From Spirochaetota bacterium (GTDB lineage Bacteria > Spirochaetota > UBA4802 > UBA5550): a stretch of DNA of 64,000 nucleotides. The notes below the pieces were generated by a model. That model was given only the letters and a program-made list of their open reading frames with translations, searched no databases and was not told the origin of the DNA. Shown here piece by piece: positions 1 through 7,627 of this stretch (positions are counted from its first letter, which is position 1; every line of letters starts with the position of its first letter). The translations under genes and the position numbers were made by a program. Location: assembly GCA_016929135.1 (NCBI GenBank), contig JAFGJK010000031.1, positions 1-64,000 of the forward strand, read 5' to 3'.

Positions 1-1779
1 AAGGACATCAGCCTGATCCAGACCACCCTTGACCTTCATCCGCTGGTCCGCCTGGTACTGTCTCTGGTGCGGCCCCTCTCCAGGAACAAGGCCGTGTCGA
101 TCATCAACGAGATACCGCCGGAATCGGTATTCGTGCGGGGGGACGAGAACAGGCTCCAGCAGATCATGCTCAACCTCGTGGGGAATGCCATCAAGTTCAC
201 CGAGGAGGGTGAGATCCGCATCCGCGCCGCCCGCCATGATTGCGAGCCGGACAGGGTGGTTGTCACGGTGGAGGACACGGGGATCGGCATACCGAAGGAG
301 CAGCAGGGTCGGGTATTCGAGAGCTTCGAGCAGGTGGACGGCTCCATCACCAGGAAATTCGGCGGCACGGGATTGGGGCTCGCCATCACCAGGAAGCTGG
401 TGGAGCTCCACGACGGGAAGATCTGGGTGGAGTCCGAGCCGGGGAGGGGCTCGCGCTTCCACTTCACCCTTCGGGCCAGCAGCGACGCGCCGGTGGTAAA
501 GAGGGAGGACGAGGAGCGCCGGAAGGCCTTCGAGTCCATCATGGACCTCTCCCACGAGGATGTGCGGCTCCTCGAGCAGTCCCAGCCCCTGACGGACCAG
601 GATCAGAAGTGTATCATGGTGGTGGACGATGAGCCGGTGAACCTGCAGGTCCTGGTGAACCACCTGTCGCTGGAGGGGTACAGGATAGTGACGGCGCTGA
701 ACGGGGAGGAGGCGCTGGCGCTTCTGGACCGCCAGGTCCCCGACCTCCTGCTCCTTGACGTGATGCTCCCCCGCATGTCCGGCTACGAGGTGTGCGCCGC
801 AATTCGAGAGCGATTCTCCCCCCACGATCTGCCGGTGCTGATGCTCACCGCCAAGAACAAGCCGGAGGACATTGTCGCGGGTCTTGAGGTCGGCGCGAAC
901 GACTATCTGGCGAAGCCGGTGAACCGGATGGAGCTGGTCGCCCGGGTGAACGGCCTCATATCGATGAAGGAGAACTACCGGGTCCACAACGAGCTCACGG
1001 TGATCAAGCGGGACATCCAGATCGCCCACGACATCCAGAACACCATCCTGCTCCAGGAGATCCCCACAACGGAGCACGTCCGGATCGCCATGCGGTACAG
1101 ACCCATGACCGAGCTGGGGGGGGATTTCTACGACGTGCAGCGCCTGGGGCTGAACGGCGTGAGAATCCTGCTGGCCGACGTCTCCGGGCACGGCATCCCC
1201 GCCGCCTTCATCTGCGCGATGCTCAAGGTGGTCTATTCCTTCCACGCCGGCGACGAGGTGGATCCCGCGGACCTGATGGCGAAGATCAACGGGGGGCTCT
1301 TCCGGTTCCTGGGAAACCAGTTCCTCACCGCCTGCTACGCCGTGATCGACGTCGGGAGGATGCAGCTCCGGCAGTCCAACGCCGGCCACTGGCCGGTGAT
1401 GGTGCTGCGCGGGGGCGAGGTCATCGTTGACAGGACCAACGGAATCCCGGTGGGGTGGGACGAGGAGCCGTCGTACCAGACCGTGGAGACGGGCCTTGAG
1501 AGGGGGGACAGGATCGTGCTCTATACCGACGGCATCGTCGAGGCCAGAAACCAGGAGCAGCAGATGTTCGGCGAGGCGCGGCTGCGGGAGACCCTGCGGG
1601 CCTCGGGGGACCTGGATATCGAGGGGCAGGCCGACAGGATCATCGAGGAGGTGCGGCGGTGGGCCGGGCTCAGGCAGGAGGAGGAGCTGGCGGACGACGT
1701 GACCCTGTGCATCGCCGAGGTGATCGCACCGGCGGTGCGAGGGGGGACGCAGAAGAGGCGCCGCCGGGCCGGGGCATAG
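1..1779 (+). CDS. Hybrid histidine kinase-receiver-SpoIIE (PP2C) phosphatase, 5' end outside window
   Basis: The frame is open from base 1, so the N-terminus (sensor and phospho-accepting helix) lies outside; 592 residues are visible. In order: a HATPase_c domain (N-box near visible residue 50, DTGIGIP, then GGTGLGL near 121), a receiver domain at about 203-320 (MVVDDEP start, phospho-acceptor in LLLLDVMLPRMSG, KP lysine in LAKPVN), a linker, and a SpoIIE-type PP2C phosphatase at about 340-575 (GGDFYDV, ADVSGHG, final ADDVT). This family dephosphorylates STAS anti-anti-sigma proteins. Three STAS genes follow directly, so this is inferred to be their phosphatase, with its own receiver as the switch. 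A GTG at 67 is internal and not the true start. Confidence 0.9.
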   Translation, partial: KDISLIQTTLDLHPLVRLVLSLVRPLSRNKAVSIINEIPPESVFVRGDENRLQQIMLNLVGNAIKFTEEGEIRIRAARHDCEPDRVVVTVEDTGIGIPKEQQGRVFESFEQVDGSITRKFGGTGLGLAITRKLVELHDGKIWVESEPGRGSRFHFTLRASSDAPVVKREDEERRKAFESIMDLSHEDVRLLEQSQPLTDQDQKCIMVVDDEPVNLQVLVNHLSLEGYRIVTALNGEEALALLDRQVPDLLLLDVMLPRMSGYEVCAAIRERFSPHDLPVLMLTAKNKPEDIVAGLEVGANDYLAKPVNRMELVARVNGLISMKENYRVHNELTVIKRDIQIAHDIQNTILLQEIPTTEHVRIAMRYRPMTELGGDFYDVQRLGLNGVRILLADVSGHGIPAAFICAMLKVVYSFHAGDEVDPADLMAKINGGLFRFLGNQFLTACYAVIDVGRMQLRQSNAGHWPVMVLRGGEVIVDRTNGIPVGWDEEPSYQTVETGLERGDRIVLYTDGIVEARNQEQQMFGEARLRETLRASGDLDIEGQADRIIEEVRRWAGLRQEEELADDVTLCIAEVIAPAVRGGTQKRRRRAGA

Positions 1780-1832
1780 GGGCCGCGGCGTACGGTCCGG
1801 CGGCGGAAATTACGCAGAGGTGCGGTGAAATC

Positions 1833-2222
1833 ATGACGGCGAGCGTGTCGATTGTGCATTGTGAATCAGCCGGAGCGGACATGTCCGAGATGGGGGGCGT
1901 GATCTGTCTGGTGACGCCGGACAGGAGAATGAGCGCCGACCTGGCCCGCGATTTCTGGATCTGCCTGAAGACGCTCGTTCAGGGCGGGTGCCGCTGGATC
2001 CTGGTGGACATGTCCGGGGTGACCTTCCTCGACAGCACCGGCATCGGTGCCATGATCAACGCCGCCAAGCTGGTGCGCCAGGGTGGTGGTGAACTGGCGG
2101 TGGCCTGCGTATCCGCAGAGCTGACGGCGATCCTTGACCTGGTGAGCTTCCGGAGATTCATCAACACCTTCGATACGATCCCCGAGGCGGTCGGCTTTTT
2201 CGAAGGCCGGCGCGGGTCATAG
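1833..2222 (+). CDS. STAS-domain anti-anti-sigma factor-like protein (1 of 3 tandem)
   Basis: 129 residues. The STAS core shows the phospho-site signature FLDSTGIGAMINAAK, whose serine (or adjacent threonine) is the usual kinase target in SpoIIAA/RsbV proteins. The ATG at 1833 is chosen over longer in-frame GTG starts because those would run far back into the phosphatase gene. The gap to that gene is 53 bases and to the next STAS gene 9 bases, so one transcript is likely. The C-terminus (RRFINTF) fits the last STAS helix. The partner anti-sigma kinase is not in view. Confidence 0.85.
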   Translation: MTASVSIVHCESAGADMSEMGGVICLVTPDRRMSADLARDFWICLKTLVQGGCRWILVDMSGVTFLDSTGIGAMINAAKLVRQGGGELAVACVSAELTAILDLVSFRRFINTFDTIPEAVGFFEGRRGS

Positions 2223-2231
2223 GGCGGTGAA

Positions 2232-2627
2232 ATGCCGGAGGAGCCAATGGAGATTCATCTGGACATCATCCAGATCTCGCAGGTCATACGGGATCCCCTG
2301 GACTACGAGAACAACGTCTTCGTGATGCGGGCCGCCAACGTCCTGGACATGGGGGAATCGGACAAGATGTGGACACTCCTGAAGACCCTGGCCGAGGGCG
2401 GCGCCAGGTACATGATCGTGGACATGGAGGGTCTCGAGTTCATCGACAGCGCCGGTATCGGGGTCCTGATCAACGCCGCGAAGGTCCTGCGCATGAACAG
2501 GGGGGACATCACCCTGATGCGCGTCTCCCCGAGGATCGAGAGCATATTCAGCCCCATCAAGCTTCAGCGTTTCATAAAGATCTTCTCCTCGGTGGATGCC
2601 TGCCTCAGACATTTTAAGCTGGGCTGA
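2232..2627 (+). CDS. STAS-domain anti-anti-sigma factor-like protein (2 of 3 tandem)
   Basis: 131 residues with the phospho-site motif FIDSAGIGVLINAAK and the terminal RFIKIF segment, 9 bases after the previous STAS gene. A second in-frame ATG at 2247 (giving MEIHLD) is an alternative start. It is clearly related to the genes on either side but diverged along its whole length, which suggests an old duplication with separate partners. It probably acts in the cytoplasm by binding a serine-kinase anti-sigma factor or a similar target. Confidence 0.85.
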   Translation: MPEEPMEIHLDIIQISQVIRDPLDYENNVFVMRAANVLDMGESDKMWTLLKTLAEGGARYMIVDMEGLEFIDSAGIGVLINAAKVLRMNRGDITLMRVSPRIESIFSPIKLQRFIKIFSSVDACLRHFKLG

Positions 2628-2696
2628 CGAATAGTGATTGCGGAAAAGACGCTTCCGGTGTACCGGTGAACCGGGCCATAGGGCGGGGAGGGGAGC

Positions 2697-3113
2697 GTGC
2701 GCCGCATTCATGTCACCATCGATCTGATATCGCTCGGCAAGGGGCAGGGGGAGCCGGTAGACTACGACCTCATGCTCTTTAGGCTCGGCCTGCCGGAGCG
2801 CCTCGATACGGAAAACTCCCGGGATGCCCTCCTGCTGCTGCAGGCCCTGCGACGGGGGGGCGCGAAGAAGGTGCTGCTGGACCTCTCGGTTCTCCAGTAC
2901 GTCGACAGCGCCGGTATCGGCGTGCTGATCGCCGCGGCGAAGGAGTACCGTGCCAACCGGTGCGAGATGGCCCTGTCGGGCGTTACCCGGGAGGTCAGGA
3001 ACGTCTTCAAGATGATCAACCTCCAGGGGTTTATACGGGTATTCAACCTGGAGGCCGAGGCGGTCAACTATTTCAGGTATCTGTCGGGGCCACCGCGGCC
3101 CGGTGCAGGGTGA
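2697..3113 (+). CDS. STAS-domain anti-anti-sigma factor-like protein (3 of 3 tandem)
   Basis: 138 residues. The GTG start at 2697 is preceded by a purine-rich ribosome site (GGGGAGGGGAGC); no in-frame ATG is near. It carries the phospho-site motif YVDSAGIGVLIAAAK and the C-terminal helix (GFIRVFNLEAEA). It ends the phosphatase-STAS unit, with a strong hairpin plus T-run starting 15 bases after the stop codon. Confidence 0.85.
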   Translation: MRRIHVTIDLISLGKGQGEPVDYDLMLFRLGLPERLDTENSRDALLLLQALRRGGAKKVLLDLSVLQYVDSAGIGVLIAAAKEYRANRCEMALSGVTREVRNVFKMINLQGFIRVFNLEAEAVNYFRYLSGPPRPGAG

Positions 3114-3127
3114 CGGGCGGGCGGCGT

Positions 3128-3163
3128 AAAACGGGCCGGAACCGGCAATTTTCCCGTTTTTTT
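3128..3163 (+). terminator. Rho-independent terminator after the STAS unit
   Basis: AAAACGGG at 3128-3135 pairs with CCCGTTTT at 3153-3160, with an inner CCGG/CCGG pairing and a following T-run. It closes the transcript of the phosphatase and three STAS genes. Confidence 0.8.
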
Positions 3164-3164
3164 A

Positions 3165-3193
3165 TTGTTGACATTATTCGATGGTTTTATAAG
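3165..3193 (+). promoter_or_regulatory. Sigma-70-type promoter for tRNA-Leu
   Basis: TTGTTG (3165-3170), a 17-base spacer and TATAAG (3188-3193), about 50 bases before the tRNA. An overlapping TTGACA at 3169-3174 could act as an alternative -35 but leaves only a short spacer. Confidence 0.55.
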
Positions 3194-3243
3194 TAGACGA
3201 TACTGTATGACGGTTCAGGTTTCTGGAACCGGAGGAACATCGA

Positions 3244-3328
3244 GCCCAGGTGGTGGAATTTGGTAGACACGCATGGTTGAGGGCCATGTGGGAATTATCC
3301 TGTGCGGGTTCAAATCCCGCCCTGGGCA
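3244..3328 (+). tRNA. tRNA-Leu (anticodon GAG)
   Basis: The acceptor GCCCAGG pairs with CCTGGGC. The anticodon stem CATGG/CCATG encloses TTGAGGG, giving anticodon GAG. There is a long class II variable arm, then the T-arm GCGGG-TTCAAAT-CCCGC. The CCA end is not encoded. Confidence 0.95.
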
Positions 3329-3336
3329 CAGAGGAG

Positions 3337-3360
3337 AGCCCCTCTCGGCGGGGCTTTTTT
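3337..3360 (+). terminator. Terminator after tRNA-Leu
   Basis: AGCCCC pairs with GGGGCT, followed directly by a run of T residues, nine bases after the tRNA. Confidence 0.8.
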
Positions 3361-3362
3361 GA

Positions 3363-3390
3363 TTGACCGGCGGAATATCCTTCCTGTAAT
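3363..3390 (+). promoter_or_regulatory. Sigma-70-type promoter for ndk-adk
   Basis: TTGACC (3363-3368), 16 bases, TGTAAT (3385-3390); each box matches consensus at five of six positions. It lies just after the tRNA terminator and 69 bases before the ndk start. Confidence 0.6.
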
Positions 3391-3458
3391 GTCCCATTAG
3401 GCGGGAGGGATTGCCGCGATACTGCGGCGGCGGTGATTCCCGTGGACGAGGTAATTGT

Positions 3459-3965
3459 ATGGCGGTCGAACAGACGCTGGTGCTGATAAAACCCGACGGG
3501 CTGGTGAAGTCCCTCACCGGCAACATCCTTTCAAGGCTTTCGGAAACCAAGCTGGTAATTATCGCCTCCCGGGTGCTCACGGTGTCCAGAGAGCTGGCCG
3601 AAGAGCATTACGCCCACCTGAAGGACAAGCCCTTCTTCGATGAGCTGGTTCATTACCTCATGGGCGACCTGCACCACACCCACAGGGTCATGGCCCTGGT
3701 ATACCAGGGGGAGGGGGCCATCGCCAAGGTCCGCCAGATCGTGGGACACACGAACCCCGAGGAGGCGGACCCGGTGAGCGTGCGCGGCGCCTACGGCAGG
3801 ATCACCACAACGGGGGTCTTCGAGAACGTGGTGCACGCCTCGTCCAGCACCGAGGACGCGGAGAAGGAGATAAAGCTCTGGTTCAAGCCCGACGAGGTGG
3901 TGGGGGACATCTACCCGACACGAGAGATCGTCATCACCAGCGTGAATGAGCGGGTCTGGGCCTGA
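3459..3965 (+). CDS. ndk: Nucleoside diphosphate kinase
   Basis: 168 residues. It transfers the gamma phosphate of ATP to nucleoside diphosphates through a phosphohistidine. It opens with the family signature TLVLIKPDG and holds the catalytic histidine (about residue 126) in NVVHASSSTEDAEKEI, the usual nucleophile context. The ATG at 3459 fits the family N-terminus, whereas the in-frame ATG-less extension back to 3411 does not. It is slightly longer than the typical 140-150 residues. adk follows after 11 bases, so the two nucleotide kinases are probably co-transcribed. Confidence 0.95.
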   Translation: MAVEQTLVLIKPDGLVKSLTGNILSRLSETKLVIIASRVLTVSRELAEEHYAHLKDKPFFDELVHYLMGDLHHTHRVMALVYQGEGAIAKVRQIVGHTNPEEADPVSVRGAYGRITTTGVFENVVHASSSTEDAEKEIKLWFKPDEVVGDIYPTREIVITSVNERVWA

Positions 3966-3976
3966 GGGGAAGGACG

Positions 3977-4627
3977 ATGAGGCTGATACTGCTGGGAGCG
4001 CCCGGTGCTGGCAAGGGGACGGTGGCCGAGCTCCTCATAGAGAAATACGGAATCGTGCAGCTCTCCACGGGGGACATGCTCAGGAGCGCCGTGAAGGCCG
4101 GGACGCCCCTGGGGGCGGAGGCGCAGGGATACATGAATCGCGGCGAGCTGGTGCCGGATTCCGTCATCATGGGCCTCATGGAGCAGCGGCTTCAGTCGCC
4201 GGACTGCGAGAGTGGCTTCATCCTGGACGGGTTCCCAAGGACCATACCCCAGGCGGAGGCGCTGAAGGCGATGCTCTCGCGGCTGGGACTTTCGATCGAC
4301 GGCATCATCAACCTGGAGGTGCCCCGGGGGGTGATACTCCGCAGGCTCACCAGCAGAAGGACCTGCTCGAACCCGGACTGCCAGGCCATATACAACATCT
4401 ATACCAAGCCCTCGAAGAAGGAGGGTGTCTGCGACAAGTGCGGCAGCGCCACGATCCAGAGGGACGACGAGACCGAGGAGGCGATCGGGAAGCGCCTGAA
4501 GACCTACGAGGAGAAGACGGCGCCGCTGATAGACTATTACCGGAGCGAGAAGACGTACGCATCCCTCCCCGCACTGGACGGGAGGGAGGTGTACGAGAAC
4601 ATAGTCGCCTTTCTGGAGAGGCGATAA
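3977..4627 (+). CDS. adk: Adenylate kinase, zinc-type
   Basis: 216 residues. It interconverts ATP+AMP and 2 ADP. The P-loop GAPGAGKG is at residues 7-14, the AMP-binding region STGDMLR follows, and FILDGFPRT is present. The LID (about 120-162) carries four cysteines in CSNPDC and CDKCG pairs, marking the zinc-binding long form found in Gram-positives and several other phyla. It lies in an operon with ndk. Two tRNA-Ser genes follow. Confidence 0.96.
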   Translation: MRLILLGAPGAGKGTVAELLIEKYGIVQLSTGDMLRSAVKAGTPLGAEAQGYMNRGELVPDSVIMGLMEQRLQSPDCESGFILDGFPRTIPQAEALKAMLSRLGLSIDGIINLEVPRGVILRRLTSRRTCSNPDCQAIYNIYTKPSKKEGVCDKCGSATIQRDDETEEAIGKRLKTYEEKTAPLIDYYRSEKTYASLPALDGREVYENIVAFLERR

Positions 4628-4667
4628 CGGCGTATCCCGGCGTCCCGTGGGACCCGGGGCCGACAGA

Positions 4668-4753
4668 GGAGAGATGCCCGAGCGGCCGAAGGGGACGGTC
4701 TCGAAAATCGTTGTAGGCTCCGCCTACCGAGGGTTCGAATCCCTCTCTCTCCG
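4668..4753 (+). tRNA. tRNA-Ser (anticodon CGA)
   Basis: The acceptor GGAGAGA pairs with TCTCTCC. The anticodon loop is CTCGAAA, so it reads UCG. There is a long class II variable arm (GTAGG...CCTAC) and a T-arm GAGGG-TTCGAAT-CCCTC. No CCA is encoded. Confidence 0.95.
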
Positions 4754-4812
4754 CATAGAGCCCTGTGAGAACGACCCGGCACCCTTCGCGGGCCCCCGGG
4801 TTGCCGAACGAT

Positions 4813-4897
<85 letters not shown>

Positions 4898-4907
4898 AAG
4901 AATCCTT

Positions 4908-4941
4908 CCGCGGGCCGGTTCCGCTGCGGACCGGCCCGCGG
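4908..4941 (+). repeat. Strong GC hairpin between tRNA-Ser and dnaX
   Basis: The arm CCGCGGGCCGGT is perfectly complementary to ACCGGCCCGCGG, with further pairing (TCCGC/GCGGA) inside. No T-run follows, so it may be a U-less terminator, a 3'-end processing barrier for the tRNA precursor, or part of the dnaX leader. Confidence 0.6.
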
Positions 4942-5004
4942 ATGCAGTCGGTGCCCCAGGGGGCACCATCTCCCATTTCATCTATAAGCGGTAATCCGGT
5001 ATCC

Positions 5005-6708
5005 ATGACCTACAGAGTAACAGCCAGGAAATGGCGGCCCCAGACCTTCTCTGAGGTCGTCTACCAGGATCACATCTCGAAGACCCTCCAGAACAGCATA
5101 CAGAGCGGTCGCATCTCGCACGCCTATCTCTTCGCCGGGCCCAGAGGGGTGGGGAAGACCACCATGGCCCGGATACTCGCCAAGGCGCTCAACTGCAAGG
5201 AGGGGCCCACGCCGCACCCCTGCGGGGTCTGCGACAACTGCAGGGAGATACGAAGCGGCAATTCCTTCGACGTCATCGAGATCGACGGCGCCTCCAACAA
5301 CGGCGTGGACGACATCAGGGACCTCAGGGAGAAGGTGAATTTCGCGCCGGTGAAGTCGAACTACAAGGTCTACATCATCGACGAGGTGCACATGGTCACC
5401 ACGCAGGCCTTCAACGCCCTGCTGAAGACGCTGGAGGAGCCGCCCCCCAGGGTGGTCTTCATGTTCGCCACTACGGAGATACACCGCATCCCCGACACCA
5501 TCCTCTCCCGGTGCCAGAAATACTTCTTCAAGACCATACCGCCCGAACAGGTGGTGGAGCACCTGCGGCACATCGTCTCCCACGAGGGGTTTAGGATATC
5601 CGACAGGGCCCTCTACCCGATCGCCCGGGCCGCCCAGGGGTCCATGAGGGACGCCCAGTCGCTCCTGGACCAGGTGATCTCCTTCTCCTCCGACGGGGAG
5701 GAGGCCGGCGAGATCGGGGAAAAGGAGGCGCTGTCGCTTCTGGGGATCGTCCCAATGGAGAGCTACTGCGCCATGCTGGGAGAGATCGCACGGGGGAGCG
5801 CTGCCGGGGTCTTCGCCGAAACGGACCGCGTCGCCGGCATGGGGGCCGATATACCCCGCTACGTGGACGGCCTCTCCGAGGCCCTTCGGGCCCTGCGTTT
5901 GATGAGGAACAGGATACAGGTGCGGGAGATCCTGGGCCTGTCGGCCCAGGAGTCGGCGCAGATGGAGTCGCTGGTGCAGCACTTTACCGACGAGGAGCTG
6001 GGGATTCTCTTCAGGATCGCCGATGAGCTCCACCGGAACCTCCGCTACAGCGGCAACGAGCGGGTGAATCTGGAGATGGCGCTCCTGGACATGGCGGCGG
6101 TGAAATCGATGCCGAGCGTTTCTGCCATCATACAGCGGCTCGGCGAGGGGGGCGCCCCCCACGCTCCTGCGCGTGACGGCGGTGAGGCCGCCGGGCCGTC
6201 CGCTGGAACTCCCGGTGGAAAACACCCCATGGGCCTCCGCGAGGCCTGGGGGCGGCTCATGGAGACCGTCCGGCAGGAGCGTCAGTATCTCCATCTGGTG
6301 TTGCAGCCATCCTCGGCCTCCTTTCAGGGGGACACCGTGGTGATCAGCTATCCCGGGGGGGAGGATCACTCCTACTACGAGAAGATCATGGACGGCAAGA
6401 ACATCCGCTTTCTGGAGGGGAGCCTCACGTCGCTCGCCGGCAGGAATGTCAGGGTGATCGTGCGGTCCCGTGGCGACGCTACGGCGAAATCCGGGCCTCC
6501 GGCGCCTGAGCCGGCGGCGGCGACGGAACGGGAGACGGGGGTTCAGCCCGCCAACGACCCCGAGGACAGTGCGTCGATCCCGCCGCCCGATTCGATGATG
6601 CTGAAGAACCCGGAAACGGAGGACTACACCAAGACAAACCCCACCGTGGAGAAGATCAGGAAGACCTTCCACGGACAGGTAATCGACAAAGGAGACCGCA
6701 ATGCTTAA
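5005..6708 (+). CDS. dnaX: DNA polymerase III subunit gamma/tau
   Basis: 567 residues. This is the clamp-loader ATPase of the replicase. The start at 5005 (MTYRVTARKWRPQTF) matches the family N-terminus; the open frame reaches back to 4942 without family-like sequence. It has the P-loop GPRGVGKTT near residue 46, a four-cysteine zinc module (CKEG...CGVCDNC), the Walker B segment IIDEVHM, and sensor 1 TILSRCQ. After about residue 370 a low-complexity Ala/Pro/Gly linker leads to a smaller C-terminal region. Its stop overlaps the ybaB start by 8 bases, the classic dnaX-ybaB-recR order. Confidence 0.95.
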   Translation: MTYRVTARKWRPQTFSEVVYQDHISKTLQNSIQSGRISHAYLFAGPRGVGKTTMARILAKALNCKEGPTPHPCGVCDNCREIRSGNSFDVIEIDGASNNGVDDIRDLREKVNFAPVKSNYKVYIIDEVHMVTTQAFNALLKTLEEPPPRVVFMFATTEIHRIPDTILSRCQKYFFKTIPPEQVVEHLRHIVSHEGFRISDRALYPIARAAQGSMRDAQSLLDQVISFSSDGEEAGEIGEKEALSLLGIVPMESYCAMLGEIARGSAAGVFAETDRVAGMGADIPRYVDGLSEALRALRLMRNRIQVREILGLSAQESAQMESLVQHFTDEELGILFRIADELHRNLRYSGNERVNLEMALLDMAAVKSMPSVSAIIQRLGEGGAPHAPARDGGEAAGPSAGTPGGKHPMGLREAWGRLMETVRQERQYLHLVLQPSSASFQGDTVVISYPGGEDHSYYEKIMDGKNIRFLEGSLTSLAGRNVRVIVRSRGDATAKSGPPAPEPAAATERETGVQPANDPEDSASIPPPDSMMLKNPETEDYTKTNPTVEKIRKTFHGQVIDKGDRNA

Positions 6709-7021
6709 GGGACTGGGAGACCTGGGGCAGATAATGAAGCTCCAGCGGGAGATGAAGAACATGCAGCACAAGATCGCCAAGGCCACCATCGAGGGGGCCG
6801 ATGCCGGGGGACGCGTGAAGGCCACGGTGAACGGCGAATACAGGCTCGTCCGGATCGACATCGACAATGCGCTCCTCGGCGAGGGGAGGGAGAAGGCGGA
6901 GAAGGCGGTGCTGCAGGCGGTGAACGACGCCGTGGAGAGAATGAAGGCCTATTCCACGGAGGAGCTGGGCAAGCTGAAGGACGCCCTGCAGATACCCGGG
7001 ATGGACCAGTTCTTCAAGTAG
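6701..7021 (+). CDS. ybaB: YbaB/EbfC nucleoid-associated protein
   Basis: 106 residues. It is a small DNA-binding dimer thought to shape the nucleoid and to work near DnaX/RecR. The N-terminal QIMKLQREMKNMQ helix and the core VKATVNGEYRLVRIDID fit the family (EbfC was characterised in Borrelia). It overlaps dnaX by 8 bases and ends 6 bases before recR. Confidence 0.92.
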   Translation: MLKGLGDLGQIMKLQREMKNMQHKIAKATIEGADAGGRVKATVNGEYRLVRIDIDNALLGEGREKAEKAVLQAVNDAVERMKAYSTEELGKLKDALQIPGMDQFFK

Positions 7022-7027
7022 GGGGCG

Positions 7028-7627
7028 ATGAAGTCTATCTCGGTACACCTGGACAGGCTCGTCAGGGGGCTGTCGAAGCTCCCCGGGATCGGGCCGAAGA
7101 GCGCCTCCAGGATCGCCTTCTACATACTCAAGATGCGATACGAGGACGTGGAGGCGCTGGCCCAGGCGATGCTGGGCCTGAAGCTGAACATCACCCAGTG
7201 CAGCCGGTGCGGCGGCATCGCCGATGGCGAGATCTGCCCGGTCTGCGCCGACGAGACCAGGGATCGGGGCCTCCTCTGCATCGTCCAGGGGGCGAAGGAT
7301 ATGCTCACCATAGAGAATACCGGCGGGTACCGGGGGCTCTTTCACGTCCTGGGAGGGCTCATCTCCCCCCTGGACGGCATTGGGCCCGAGGATCTGAAGA
7401 TCGGAAGGCTCGTGGAGCGCTGCCGCGAAGAGTCCATACGGGAGGTGATCCTGGCACTGAACCCCACCATCGAGGGTGACGCCACGGCCCTCTATATCGC
7501 CAGGCAGATCCAGCCCCTCTCCATACGGGTCTCCCGGATCGCCCACGGGATCCCGGTGGGGGCGGACTTGGATTTTACCGATACCGCCACCATCGTCCGG
7601 TCTCTGGAGAACAGAACCGAGCTCTAG
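7028..7627 (+). CDS. recR: Recombination protein RecR
   Basis: 199 residues. It acts with RecO/RecF in loading RecA at gaps. It has the helix-hairpin-helix LSKLPGIGPKSASRIA, a four-cysteine zinc finger (CSRCGG...CPVC) and a Toprim domain (LLCIVQGAKD, FHVLGGLISPLDGIGPEDL). Its stop TAG overlaps the stop of der on the other strand in the sequence CTAG. Confidence 0.96.
   Translation: MKSISVHLDRLVRGLSKLPGIGPKSASRIAFYILKMRYEDVEALAQAMLGLKLNITQCSRCGGIADGEICPVCADETRDRGLLCIVQGAKDMLTIENTGGYRGLFHVLGGLISPLDGIGPEDLKIGRLVERCREESIREVILALNPTIEGDATALYIARQIQPLSIRVSRIAHGIPVGADLDFTDTATIVRSLENRTEL

Noticed and set aside
4978..6867. 629-residue minus-strand frame opposite dnaX
   Set aside because: It mirrors the dnaX codon pattern in a GC-rich gene; it has no domain and would overlap a certain gene fully.
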